Shown: piece after piece, positions 52,973-60,405 of the stretch
Position numbering within the stretch: the first letter of the stretch is position 1
How the letters are laid out: every line of letters starts with the position of its first letter
Assembly: GCF_003952365.1 (NCBI RefSeq)
Contig: NZ_CP034443.1
Span: 5,945,001-6,009,000, forward strand
Source of the DNA: Mesorhizobium sp. M9A.F.Ca.ET.002.03.1.2
Lineage (GTDB): Bacteria; Pseudomonadota; Alphaproteobacteria; Rhizobiales; Rhizobiaceae
Reading direction: 5' to 3'
Length of the DNA stretch: 64,000 nt
Made by a program: the position numbers and the translations under genes
The notes under the pieces: model-generated
Database searches by the model: none
What the model saw: only the letters and a program-made list of their open reading frames with translations
What the model was told of the DNA's origin: nothing

Positions 52973-53727
52973 ATGGAGCGGCGGTACGTTTCGACTTGAA
53001 AAGTTCGCCGCTCTTACCGCCGGCTCCTGCACCGGGGCGCTATGGAATCGTGACCTACGACCTACCGGTAACAGGCCAAGTGATCGAGGCGACGCCTGGC
53101 AAGCCCTATCTCTGTCTGTACCTCGATTTCGATCCGGTCATGCTGGGGGAGTTGGCGTTGCGCGTGCCGCCGCTGCCGGGAGCCCCCGCCCCGCCGATAG
53201 GCAAGACGGTGTCCGACGCCAGCGCCGATCTGCTCAACGCGGCGCTGCATCTGCTGCGCCTGCTCGACGATCCGGCAGCGCTGCCCGTGCTCGGGCCACT
53301 TGCCGAGCAGGAAATTCTCTACCGCCTGCTAACCGGCCCGGACGGCGCCAGGATGCGCCACATCACCACGGGTCAGGGCCGGGTAGCCCAGGTCGGCCGC
53401 GCCATCGCCTGGATCCGGCGGAACTTCCGGGAGCGGTTCAGCATCGAGCGCCTTGCCGCGGAAGTGGGCATGAGTCCGTCGAGCCTGCACGAGCATTTTC
53501 GCGCCGTGACTGCGATGACGCCGCTGCAATTCCAGAAGCAGCTCAGGCTGCACGACGCGCGCGGCCTGATGCTGGTCCAGGACATCGACGCCACGACTGC
53601 TGCCTTCCGCGTCGGTTACGAAAGCCCATCGCAGTTCAGTCGCGAATACCGCCGTCACTTCGGAGAACCACCGGCGCGCGACATAGCCCGCTTGCGTGCT
53701 TCGCCGGGCTTGGCAGTGGTAGCTTGA
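52957..53727 (+). CDS. AraC-family regulator, N-terminally truncated
   Basis: 256 aa as read, ~40-50 residues short of the AraC_N/HTH_18 family norm of about 300. What remains of the N-domain begins at YDLPVTGQVIEATPGKPYLC; the usual opening cupin-like region is missing and replaced by unrelated residues translated from the repeat element. The two C-terminal helix-turn-helix motifs are intact (RFSIERLAAEVGMSPSSLHE; ATTAAFRVGYESPSQFSREY). The gene begins right after the LysR 3' end, so its 5' end was probably lost in the rearrangement that made the flanking repeats. May be inactive. Confidence 0.75.
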   Translation: MLEQKDGAAVRFDLKSSPLLPPAPAPGRYGIVTYDLPVTGQVIEATPGKPYLCLYLDFDPVMLGELALRVPPLPGAPAPPIGKTVSDASADLLNAALHLLRLLDDPAALPVLGPLAEQEILYRLLTGPDGARMRHITTGQGRVAQVGRAIAWIRRNFRERFSIERLAAEVGMSPSSLHEHFRAVTAMTPLQFQKQLRLHDARGLMLVQDIDATTAAFRVGYESPSQFSREYRRHFGEPPARDIARLRASPGLAVVA

Positions 53728-53751
53728 GTTCAGCGCATTAACGGTTCAGTC

Positions 53752-54918
53752 CTAAATATCGCACCTTGAACGAAGCGGCCTGAAGAACGTTCGGATTTCC
53801 TCGGCCAGCGCCTCCGGTTGCTCGATTGCCGCGAAATGGCCGCCCGCAGGCATGTGGGTCCAGCGCACAACATTGAACGCGCGTTCGACCCAGGAGCGCG
53901 GGGGCATAGGCAGCTCGCGCGGGAAGACGGTCACTCCGAACGGCACGCTCACCCGCTCGCCCGCCTCGAAGGTCAGCGGCTGAAGGCGCATTTCCTTGTA
54001 CAGTCGCAACGACGCAGCGATGTTGCCGGAGAACCAGTAGATCGAAATATCGGTAAGCAAGGTATCGATAGGTATCGCGCGCCCGAGTTCGCCGCCGCAA
54101 TCGCTCCAGGCGCGAAATTTCTCGGCAATCCAGGCAGCCAGACCGATGGGACTGTCGGAGAGCGCAAAGGCCAGGGTCAGCGGCTTGGTGGCCTGGAGCG
54201 CCGCGTAGGCGCCCTCGGCTGCCGCGAAGGCCGCCGCCTTGTCGAGGAAAGCCATCTCTTCGCCGGACAGCGGCGCCGTGCTTTCGTCCCGACCCGGCCG
54301 GAAGCTGCCGGGGATGTAGTTGAGATGGACGCCAAGGAGGCTCTCGGGAAAACAGCGCGCCAGCCAGCACGAGACGCCCGCTCCGATGTCGCCTCCTTGG
54401 GCTGCGAAGCGATCATAACCAAGTCCGCCCATGAGCTCTCGCCACATGGCAGCGATCTCCCGAGCACTGACGCCAGCAACGGCAGGCGCTTGCGAGAAGC
54501 CGTAGCCGGGCAGCGATGGCACGACGACGTGGAACGCGTCTGCGGGATCGCCGCCATGGGCGCCCGGATCGGCCAAAAGGGGGATGATGCGCTCCATCTC
54601 CACGAATGAACCCGGCCAGCCATGCGTGAGGATGAGTGGCATGGGCGCCGGGCCCACCCCCGGCTGGTGCACGAAGTGGATGTCGAGGCCCCGGATCGTC
54701 GAAACATACTGCGGCAACCGGTTCAGGCGACACTCCTGCATCCTCCAGTCGAACTGGTGCAGCCAGTGGTCTCGCAGGCACTTGAGGAACGAAAGGCTGG
54801 TGCCGTCGTCCCAGCTGTCTGCATCGATCGAATCGGGCCAATGACCATTCCGCAGGCGGCGGTGCAGATCTTTTATGGCTTCGTCGGTTACGTGGATCGT
54901 GAAGGGACGGCTTTCCAT
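53752..54918 (-). CDS. Epoxide hydrolase-family alpha/beta hydrolase
   Basis: 388 aa with the N-terminal EHN domain (residues ~5-110, RLRNGHWPDSIDADSW) and an alpha/beta-hydrolase fold. The oxyanion-hole motif HGWPGSF, nucleophile Asp in QGGDIGAGV and catalytic His in MPAGGHFAA identify the microsomal-type epoxide hydrolase group. Acts in the cytoplasm on epoxides; native substrate unknown. Possible target, with the neighbouring SDR genes, of the truncated AraC regulator. Confidence 0.9.
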   Translation of the reverse strand: MESRPFTIHVTDEAIKDLHRRLRNGHWPDSIDADSWDDGTSLSFLKCLRDHWLHQFDWRMQECRLNRLPQYVSTIRGLDIHFVHQPGVGPAPMPLILTHGWPGSFVEMERIIPLLADPGAHGGDPADAFHVVVPSLPGYGFSQAPAVAGVSAREIAAMWRELMGGLGYDRFAAQGGDIGAGVSCWLARCFPESLLGVHLNYIPGSFRPGRDESTAPLSGEEMAFLDKAAAFAAAEGAYAALQATKPLTLAFALSDSPIGLAAWIAEKFRAWSDCGGELGRAIPIDTLLTDISIYWFSGNIAASLRLYKEMRLQPLTFEAGERVSVPFGVTVFPRELPMPPRSWVERAFNVVRWTHMPAGGHFAAIEQPEALAEEIRTFFRPLRSRCDI

Positions 54919-54928
54919 GCGAGCCTAC

Positions 54929-55228
54929 CTAACGGTTGCGGAAGTTGCCAACTGAGAACAGCGTAGCATTGTTGACGAGGACGTCGATCCGGCTGAACCG
55001 CTGCCGCGCCTCGGCGACGAGTTTCATGCTGGCGCGTTCGGTCACGTCGAGGGCGCGGGCGGCGGCCTTACCGCCCTTCGCCTCGATCTCCTCGACGAGT
55101 GTGGCGAGCCGATCGGTCCGCCGCGCGCCCAGCATGAGAGTGGCGCCGGCGTCGGCGAGGACACGCGCGGTGGCCTCCCCGATACCGCTGGAAGCGCCGG
55201 TGATGAGAACGACCTGGTCGATGGTCAT
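54929..55228 (-). pseudogene. Short-chain dehydrogenase/reductase, 3'-truncated
   Basis: The first ~88 residues are a normal SDR start: VVLITGASSGIGEATARVLA (nucleotide site) and IDVLVNNA. The reading then ends with TLFSVGNFRNR and a stop, so the catalytic Tyr-x-x-x-Lys half (~150 residues) is absent. The fragment abuts the epoxide hydrolase start (10 nt), suggesting a deletion joined the two. Start ATG 55228. Not expected to be an active enzyme. Confidence 0.75.
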
Positions 55229-55269
55229 GGCAACCTCCTGTATTGTGTTGGCTGTGACGGGCTGAACGC

Positions 55270-56016
55270 TCACTGCGCCGTATAGCCGCCGTCGACGAAG
55301 AGCTGTGCCCCGGTGATGAAGCTCGAGGCGGGGGAAGCGAGGAAGGCGATCGCCTCGGCCACCTCCTCCGGGCGGCCGATGCGCCCGATCGGGTGGGCGT
55401 CGCCGAAGCTGCGCAGCATCTCCCGGCCGTTCTCGACCACGCCTTCCATGATGTCGGTATCGATGACGCCGGGCAGGACCACGTTGCAGCGGATGCCGCG
55501 GCGGCCGTACTCGACCGCGACGATGCGGGCGAGCTGCGCTGAGGCCGCCTTGGACGAGGCATAGGCCGCCTGCGTCGGGAACGCCGTCGTCGCCGACAGC
55601 GAGGCATTGATGACGACGGCGCCGCCCTCCTCCATCAGCGGCACCGCCGCCCGGATCGTGACGAAGGCGCCGCGGGCGTTGATCTGGAAGATGCGGTCGT
55701 ATTCCTCGACCGAGGTCTCGGTCAGCGGCTTGTTGAGGGTTCGTCCGGCATTGCTGACGACGATGTCGAGCCGGCCGAAGCGCTCGCGGGCGAGCTCGAC
55801 CGAGCGCCGGGCGAGGCCCTCGTCCGCAACGTCGCCGACCAGCGTGGCGACATCGCCGGCTTCGAGCGCTTGGACCTCGTCGGAGAGGTCGGAGGCGACG
55901 ATCCGGGCGCCGCGGGCGCGCAACAGGTCGAGCGTGGCGCGTCCGATGCCGCGACGGGCGCCGGTCACGAGCGCCACCTTGCCGGTGAGATCATAGGTAT
56001 TGGGCAGATTGGTCAT
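55270..56016 (-). CDS. Short-chain dehydrogenase/reductase (3-oxoacyl-ACP reductase/glucose dehydrogenase-like)
   Basis: 248 aa classical SDR. Cofactor motif [14 protein letters not shown], structural NAG in VVSNAGRTL, catalytic Ser in INASLSATT, and Tyr-x-x-x-Lys in [10 protein letters not shown]; ends with FVDGGYTAQ. An Asp in SDLSDEV after strand 2 suggests NAD(H) preference. ATG 56016. Divergent from a LysR gene (124 bp), which probably controls it. Confidence 0.9.
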   Translation of the reverse strand: MTNLPNTYDLTGKVALVTGARRGIGRATLDLLRARGARIVASDLSDEVQALEAGDVATLVGDVADEGLARRSVELARERFGRLDIVVSNAGRTLNKPLTETSVEEYDRIFQINARGAFVTIRAAVPLMEEGGAVVINASLSATTAFPTQAAYASSKAASAQLARIVAVEYGRRGIRCNVVLPGVIDTDIMEGVVENGREMLRSFGDAHPIGRIGRPEEVAEAIAFLASPASSFITGAQLFVDGGYTAQ

Positions 56017-56121
56017 TGCTGTCTCCGTGATGTTGGCGGAGCGCACCCGTGCGCCCGCCATCGATGCTCGGAAGATAGCAATCGCCCGCTGTCGATATAA
56101 CTTGCCGCGAACTGGACCTTA

Positions 56122-56140
56122 TGGTTAGGAACACTAACCA
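56122..56140. promoter_or_regulatory. Perfect 7-bp inverted repeat adjoining the LysR start codon
   Basis: TGGTTAG-GAACA-CTAACCA, a 19-bp palindrome of LysR type (its core has the T-N11-A form), ending directly before ATG 56141. It lies between the divergent LysR and SDR genes. A protein bound here would block translation-proximal transcription of its own gene, as in LysR autoregulation. Confidence 0.6.
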
Positions 56141-57040
56141 ATGCAGATCGATCTCAACCTCCTCACCCTGTTCGCCGCGGTCGCGGAGACGGGCAATTTC
56201 CGCGCCGCGGCCGACCGGCTCGGGGTAACGCGCTCGGCGGTAAGCCAGGGCGTGCGGCGCCTGGAGACGGCGCTCGGCCAGGCGCTGTTCCTGCGCACCA
56301 CCCGCAGCGTGCGCCTGACCGAGGCCGGCGAGCGCTTCCTGGCCCAGGTCTCGGCGCCATTGGCCGAGATCGCGAACGCCCTCGAAGCGGCGTCCGGCTC
56401 GGCGGAGGAGCCCCGCGGTCTCTTGCGGATCGCTGTCACCTCGATCGCCGAGGAGTTCCTGTCCGGACCGCTGATCACCTCCTTCAGCGAGGCGCATCCC
56501 GGCGTCACCCTCGACGTGACGGTGACTGATCTGGAATTCGACATCGTCGCAGCCGGCTTCGACGCCGGCGTGCGCCTCGGCGAGGTCATCGAACGCGACA
56601 TGATCGCGGTGCCGCTGACGGGCGACCAGCGCCAGGTTGCGGTGGCGACGCCGCACTATCTCGCGGGCCACGGCACGCCAGAGCATCCGCGCGATCTCGT
56701 CCGCCACCGCTGCATCGGCTGGCGGCCGCAGCCGCACACCGCACCCTATCGCTGGGAATTCGAGAAGGACGGTCGCGCCTTCGACGTCTCGGTCGAGCCG
56801 CAGATCACCACCAACGACATGCTCCTGATGATCCGCACGGCACTCGCCGGCGGCGGCATCACCTTCGGCATGGAGGAAACCTTCCGGCCCCATCTCGAGC
56901 GCGGCGAGATCGTCTCGATCCTTTCCGACTGGTTGCCGCCCTTCGCCGGCTTCTTCCTGTACTTCCCGAGCCGCCGCACCGTGACGCCGAAGCTGAGGGC
57001 GCTCATCGACCATGTGCGGCACTATCGCAAACGATCTTAG
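56141..57040 (+). CDS. LysR-family transcriptional regulator (divergent from SDR)
   Basis: 299 aa. Helix-turn-helix NFRAAADRLGVTRSAVSQGV; effector domain starts at GLLRIAVTSIAEEFLSGPL. Belongs to the large LysR group that usually controls an adjacent divergent oxidoreductase gene, here the SDR. Strikingly GC-rich. It is the last complete gene before the right copy of the 112-bp repeat. Confidence 0.9.
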   Translation: MQIDLNLLTLFAAVAETGNFRAAADRLGVTRSAVSQGVRRLETALGQALFLRTTRSVRLTEAGERFLAQVSAPLAEIANALEAASGSAEEPRGLLRIAVTSIAEEFLSGPLITSFSEAHPGVTLDVTVTDLEFDIVAAGFDAGVRLGEVIERDMIAVPLTGDQRQVAVATPHYLAGHGTPEHPRDLVRHRCIGWRPQPHTAPYRWEFEKDGRAFDVSVEPQITTNDMLLMIRTALAGGGITFGMEETFRPHLERGEIVSILSDWLPPFAGFFLYFPSRRTVTPKLRALIDHVRHYRKRS

Positions 57041-57054
57041 GCGCGGCGCGGTAA

Positions 57055-57166
57055 CCCGGCGATGGATGTCGGCCTGGCCTGGCGGCGCAACGCCCAGTTC
57101 ACCCCTGCCATGGAGGCGTTTCGTTCCTATTTCAGGCAGACGTTCTATATTCCGAACAGTCGCTAA
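57055..57166 (+). repeat. Direct repeat, right copy (orphan LysR 3' end)
   Basis: Same 112 bp as 52781-52892 with three synonymous differences; here it has no upstream gene body and cannot encode a regulator. Together the two copies bracket 4.16 kb holding the truncated AraC, epoxide hydrolase, SDR fragment, SDR and LysR genes. Confidence 0.9.
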
Positions 57167-57255
57167 AGACCGACCGCCGGCTTCCGCCGATCGGCCTTGC
57201 GAAGGCCGGTCGCCCGGAACCTTTCTTGGGGCCCGAAGTACAGGGATGGCGCACG

Positions 57256-58170
57256 ATGATCATCACCCGTAGGACATTCGTGAAGGCTGCCGCCGCTTCC
57301 GGAGCGGCTTTCGCGTTGCCGGGAGCCGCGCCCGGTGCGCCGCCTGCACCGCTGATGCGGGCCGTACCCTCCTCGGGAGAGATGCTTCCCGCCGTGGGCC
57401 TCGGCACCTGGATCACTTTCAATGTCGGCGACGATCCGGTGCTGCGCGACGAATGCGCCGACGTGATCGCGGCCTTCTTCGAGGCAGGCGGCCGCATGAT
57501 CGATTCCTCGCCCATGTACGGCTCCTCGCAGCCGGTGATCGGCTACGGCCTCGAAAAGCTCGGCCGGCCCGAAGCGCTGTTTTCCGCCGAGAAGGTCTGG
57601 ACCTCCTCCGCCGACGGACCCGCTCAGATCGAGCAGTCGCGCCGCTTCTGGGGTGTGCCGCGCTTCGATCTCATGCAGGTCCACAACCTCGTCGATTGGG
57701 AGACACATCTCGAAACCTTGTTCGCCATGAAGGCGGACGGGCGCCTCCGTCATGTCGGCATCACGACGTCCGAAGGACGGCGGCACGATCTGTTCGAACA
57801 AGTTATGCGCGCGCATCCGCTCGATTTCGTGCAGCTCACTTACAACGTCGTCGACCGCGAGGCCGAGGAGCGGCTCCTGCCGCTGGCGGCCGAGCGCGGC
57901 ATGGCCGTCATCGTCAACCGGCCGTTTCGGCAGGGCGCGCTGACGCGTCGGCTCGAAGGCGAGACGCTGCCGGACTGGGCGGCCGAGATCGGTGCCCGGA
58001 CCTGGGCGCAATTCATCTTGAAGTTCATCCTTTCGCATCCCTCCGTCACCGTCGCCATCCCCGCCACGACCCGCGTCGACCATGTGCGCGAGAACATGAT
58101 GGCCGCGACCGGTCCCCTTCCCGACGCGGCCATGCGCGAGCGGATGGCCGCCTACGTCCGGGACCTCTAA
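57256..58170 (+). CDS. Aldo/keto reductase with Tat signal
   Basis: 304 aa. N-terminus ITRRTFVKAAAASGAAFALP is a twin-arginine signal, so the enzyme is probably exported folded with its cofactor. AKR barrel landmarks: VGLGTWITFNVGD, GGRMIDSSPMYGSSQPVIG (catalytic Asp and Tyr), KVWTSSADG (Lys), FDLMQVHNLVD (His position) and the C-terminal IPATTRVDHVRENM. Start ATG 57256 with AGGGATGG upstream. Sits 90 bp after the right 112-bp repeat, so it was probably the original downstream neighbour of the LysR gene. Confidence 0.88.
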   Translation: MIITRRTFVKAAAASGAAFALPGAAPGAPPAPLMRAVPSSGEMLPAVGLGTWITFNVGDDPVLRDECADVIAAFFEAGGRMIDSSPMYGSSQPVIGYGLEKLGRPEALFSAEKVWTSSADGPAQIEQSRRFWGVPRFDLMQVHNLVDWETHLETLFAMKADGRLRHVGITTSEGRRHDLFEQVMRAHPLDFVQLTYNVVDREAEERLLPLAAERGMAVIVNRPFRQGALTRRLEGETLPDWAAEIGARTWAQFILKFILSHPSVTVAIPATTRVDHVRENMMAATGPLPDAAMRERMAAYVRDL

Positions 58171-58284
58171 GCAGGTTCCGCAAAAGTGTCCCACGGTTTT
58201 GCGATGAGAACCTGCGGCAAACACCAAGCAGGTTCCGCAAAAGTGTCCCTCGGTTTTGCGATGAGAACCTGCGGCAAACAAAGG
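58171..58284. repeat. 57-bp tandem repeat (two units)
   Basis: Units begin GCAGGTTCCGCAAAAGTGTC at 58171 and 58228, with one base changed between them (CCACGG/CCTCGG). Each unit contains the pair GCAGGTTC / GAACCTGC, so each folds as a hairpin. The AAAAGTGT..CGGTTTTGCG word is common in rhizobial intergenic repeats (general knowledge). It follows the aldo/keto reductase stop directly. Confidence 0.8.
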
Positions 58285-58329
58285 ACTCTAAACGAGCATT
58301 CGCGGGGCAACCCGCGAATGTCTGCTTAG

Positions 58330-58995
58330 ATGTCGGAATGGTGGACCTACCGGCTGGAAGATTTCCTGCTCTTCTCGCCGCGCGTCTACTGGCGCATGTT
58401 CGAGTTGCACAATGCTGCACTCTGGCCGCTGCATCTCCTGACGCTCGCCGCTGGCCTTGCCATTGTGCTGCTCGTGCTTAGGCGGCCGCGTCGCCATGGT
58501 CTGTGGATTGCGCTCGTCCTCGCCGCGCTCTTTGCCTTCGTCGGCTGGTCCTTCCTGTGGAGCCGCTATGCCGCGATCAACTGGGCGGTCGTCTATGTCG
58601 CGCCGGCCTTCGGCCTGCAGGCGCTGCTGCTGGCGATCGGCGGTGCCGCACGGGGCGGCCTCGCCTTCGACCGGCGGGACATGGCGGGGCGGCTCGGGCT
58701 GCTGATCATGGTCGTTGGCCTCGTCGCCTATCCCCTCCTGCCGCCGCTCTTCGGGCGGCCATGGGCAAGCGCCGAGGTCTTCGGCATCGCGCCGGACCCG
58801 ACGGCGATCGCGGCACTCGGCGTCCTGCTTGCGGCAAGCGGCGGGTCTGCGCCGCTGCTGTTTCCGATCCCGCTGCTGTGGCTGCTGCTCAGCGGCCTGA
58901 CGCTCCATGCCATGGGCGATCCGCAAGCCTGGCTGCCGCTTCTGGCAGTGGGCGCCACTGTCGCCGTCCTGGCCCTGCGCCGCATGGCTCGATGA
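58330..58995 (+). CDS. Membrane protein, DUF6064-like
   Basis: 221 aa, mostly hydrophobic, with about six helices. The opening WWTYRLEDFLLFSPRVYWRM followed by FELHNAALWP is the recognisable part, typical of DUF6064 proteins. Function unknown. Downstream of the Tat aldo/keto reductase, separated by the 57-bp tandem repeats. Confidence 0.75.
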   Translation: MSEWWTYRLEDFLLFSPRVYWRMFELHNAALWPLHLLTLAAGLAIVLLVLRRPRRHGLWIALVLAALFAFVGWSFLWSRYAAINWAVVYVAPAFGLQALLLAIGGAARGGLAFDRRDMAGRLGLLIMVVGLVAYPLLPPLFGRPWASAEVFGIAPDPTAIAALGVLLAASGGSAPLLFPIPLLWLLLSGLTLHAMGDPQAWLPLLAVGATVAVLALRRMAR

Positions 58996-59111
58996 TGCGA
59001 CGGCGTGTTCGCCCCGTCAGGAAACGCGAGCTCAGGGCAATCGCTTCCATGCAGATACAAGGGGCAGCGCAAAACCGAGGCGATTTCCCTGCAACTTTGG
59101 GTAGTTTCAAC

Positions 59112-59193
59112 TTGACAGGTGACGGCAGTTATGCTAGGAATTTATTCATGGTGCTGATTTGCGCCAACGACCCGCCCCCGAGGCGGGTTTTTG
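59112..59193 (+). ncRNA. Candidate small RNA: promoter, short hairpin and strong terminator
   Basis: A TTGACA hexamer at 59112-59117 is followed after 17 bp by TAGGAA (59135-59140), a weak -10. About 50 nt later comes a textbook terminator (59171-59193). Between them GGTGC-TGATTT-GCGCC forms a small hairpin. No ORF fits. The transcript would be ~45-50 nt from about 59147. The 324-bp gap between the DUF6064 gene and the LysR gene otherwise holds nothing recognisable. Alternatively the terminator belongs to the upstream gene. Confidence 0.4.
59171..59193 (+). terminator. Rho-independent terminator
   Basis: Stem CCCGCC / GGCGGG with loop CCCGA and a TTTTTG tail. The clearest intrinsic terminator I found in the window. 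Confidence 0.85.
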
Positions 59194-59319
59194 TTTCCAG
59201 GTTTCCGCGCATTCTTCACAAGGCTTCGTTCCGGGATGAACGGGCCGGGAATTGCGTCGAACGACCCGCTTGAGCGACATACGTCGATCAGGGATGATGA
59301 ACTGGTCCCTGGCTCGTAG

Positions 59320-60234
59320 GTGAGTTCGTTGAACATCCGGCAATTGGAGTATTTTCTGACGGTCGCGGCCCACAAGAGCGTGACCGTCGCCGCCGCAAAA
59401 CTCGGTGTATCACAGCCGACGCTGACAAAGACGATCCGCTCATTGGAGCTGGAACTCGGCGTTTCGCTGTTTGAACGAATGCCACGCGGCGTCGACCTCA
59501 CCCCTTACGGCCAAAGCCTGCTGCGTCATGCCGAAGCGATACGCGTCCAGTTCGGTGACGCGAAAAGCGAGATCGAGAGCCTGCGCGGCGGGAAATACGG
59601 CACCGTGCTGATCGGCGCCGGTCCCGCATGGCTGCGTCGGCACCTGCCGCGCGCCGTGGCCATCGCCACCGGCAAGAACCCTTCTATCAAGGTCAATGTC
59701 GAAGGTGGCTATGACGATGCGCTGCTGCGCGCATTGCGTCGCGGCGAACTGGACATGGTGATCGCCGAGCTTCCCCCCAAGGACGAAGTCCGCGACCTCG
59801 ATCTGCGCCCGCTCACATCCGACCGTCTATGCGTCTGCTGCCGGGCCGGTCACGAACTGCAAGGCCAGCCCAAGCTCTCGCTGCCGGACCTGCTCCGATT
59901 TCCATGGGCCATGCCGCCGGAAGCGACGCGCGCGCACCAAAGATTTCGGTCTGTCTTCATTTCCAAGGATCTCGCGCCGCCCAATGCCGTCGTCGAGACC
60001 AAATCGATGGCTTTCCTTCTGCAGATGGTGCGCTTTTCCGATGCGCTGACCTTCACGGTGACGACCACGCTGAAGACCCCTGAAGCGACCGGCGTCGTCA
60101 TCCTCGATGTTCCCGAGGTGGCGGCCATGCGCAGCGCCGGCATCATCACGCGCAAGGACTCGTGGCTGTCCCCCGCGGCGGAAGCAATCATCGACGAACT
60201 GGTCGAGATTTGCGCGCGCGAGCCGACCAACTAG
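59320..60234 (+). CDS. LysR-family transcriptional regulator (importer/sulfatase locus)
   Basis: 304 aa, GTG start. Helix-turn-helix SVTVAAAKLGVSQPTLTKTI; effector domain from GTVLIGAGPAWLRRHLPRAV. Same strand and 171 bp upstream of the carbohydrate importer, which it likely regulates together with the sulfatase. Confidence 0.88.
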   Translation: MSSLNIRQLEYFLTVAAHKSVTVAAAKLGVSQPTLTKTIRSLELELGVSLFERMPRGVDLTPYGQSLLRHAEAIRVQFGDAKSEIESLRGGKYGTVLIGAGPAWLRRHLPRAVAIATGKNPSIKVNVEGGYDDALLRALRRGELDMVIAELPPKDEVRDLDLRPLTSDRLCVCCRAGHELQGQPKLSLPDLLRFPWAMPPEATRAHQRFRSVFISKDLAPPNAVVETKSMAFLLQMVRFSDALTFTVTTTLKTPEATGVVILDVPEVAAMRSAGIITRKDSWLSPAAEAIIDELVEICAREPTN

Positions 60235-60294
60235 AGCATCGGACCCAAAAGTGGAAACCGGTTTTGGGGAAGATCCGATGCTCAAACAAAAAGC
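60234..60294. repeat. Intergenic element, fullest copy, with inverted ends
   Basis: GAGCATCGGA (60234-60243) and TCCGATGCTC (60274-60283) are perfect inverted arms around CCCAAAAGTGGAAACCGGTT and TTGGGG; CAAACAAAAAG follows. This complete form explains the shorter copies elsewhere in the window. It overlaps the LysR stop codon. Confidence 0.8.
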
Positions 60295-60405
60295 GACTGA
60301 GTCATGCCAAAATGGCATGATTCTGGTCGATCTATTCATTTGTCGGAATGCTTCTTTTATGGCCATCTTGCTGCCGACGGTGGAGGCCGTCCAAGGGAGG
60401 AACCG

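Noticed and set aside
52781..57166. The bracketed segment as a composite transposon
   Set aside because: The flanking repeats are the end of a coding gene, with synonymous changes only, and there is no transposase or terminal inverted repeat. Recombination or site-specific capture fits better.
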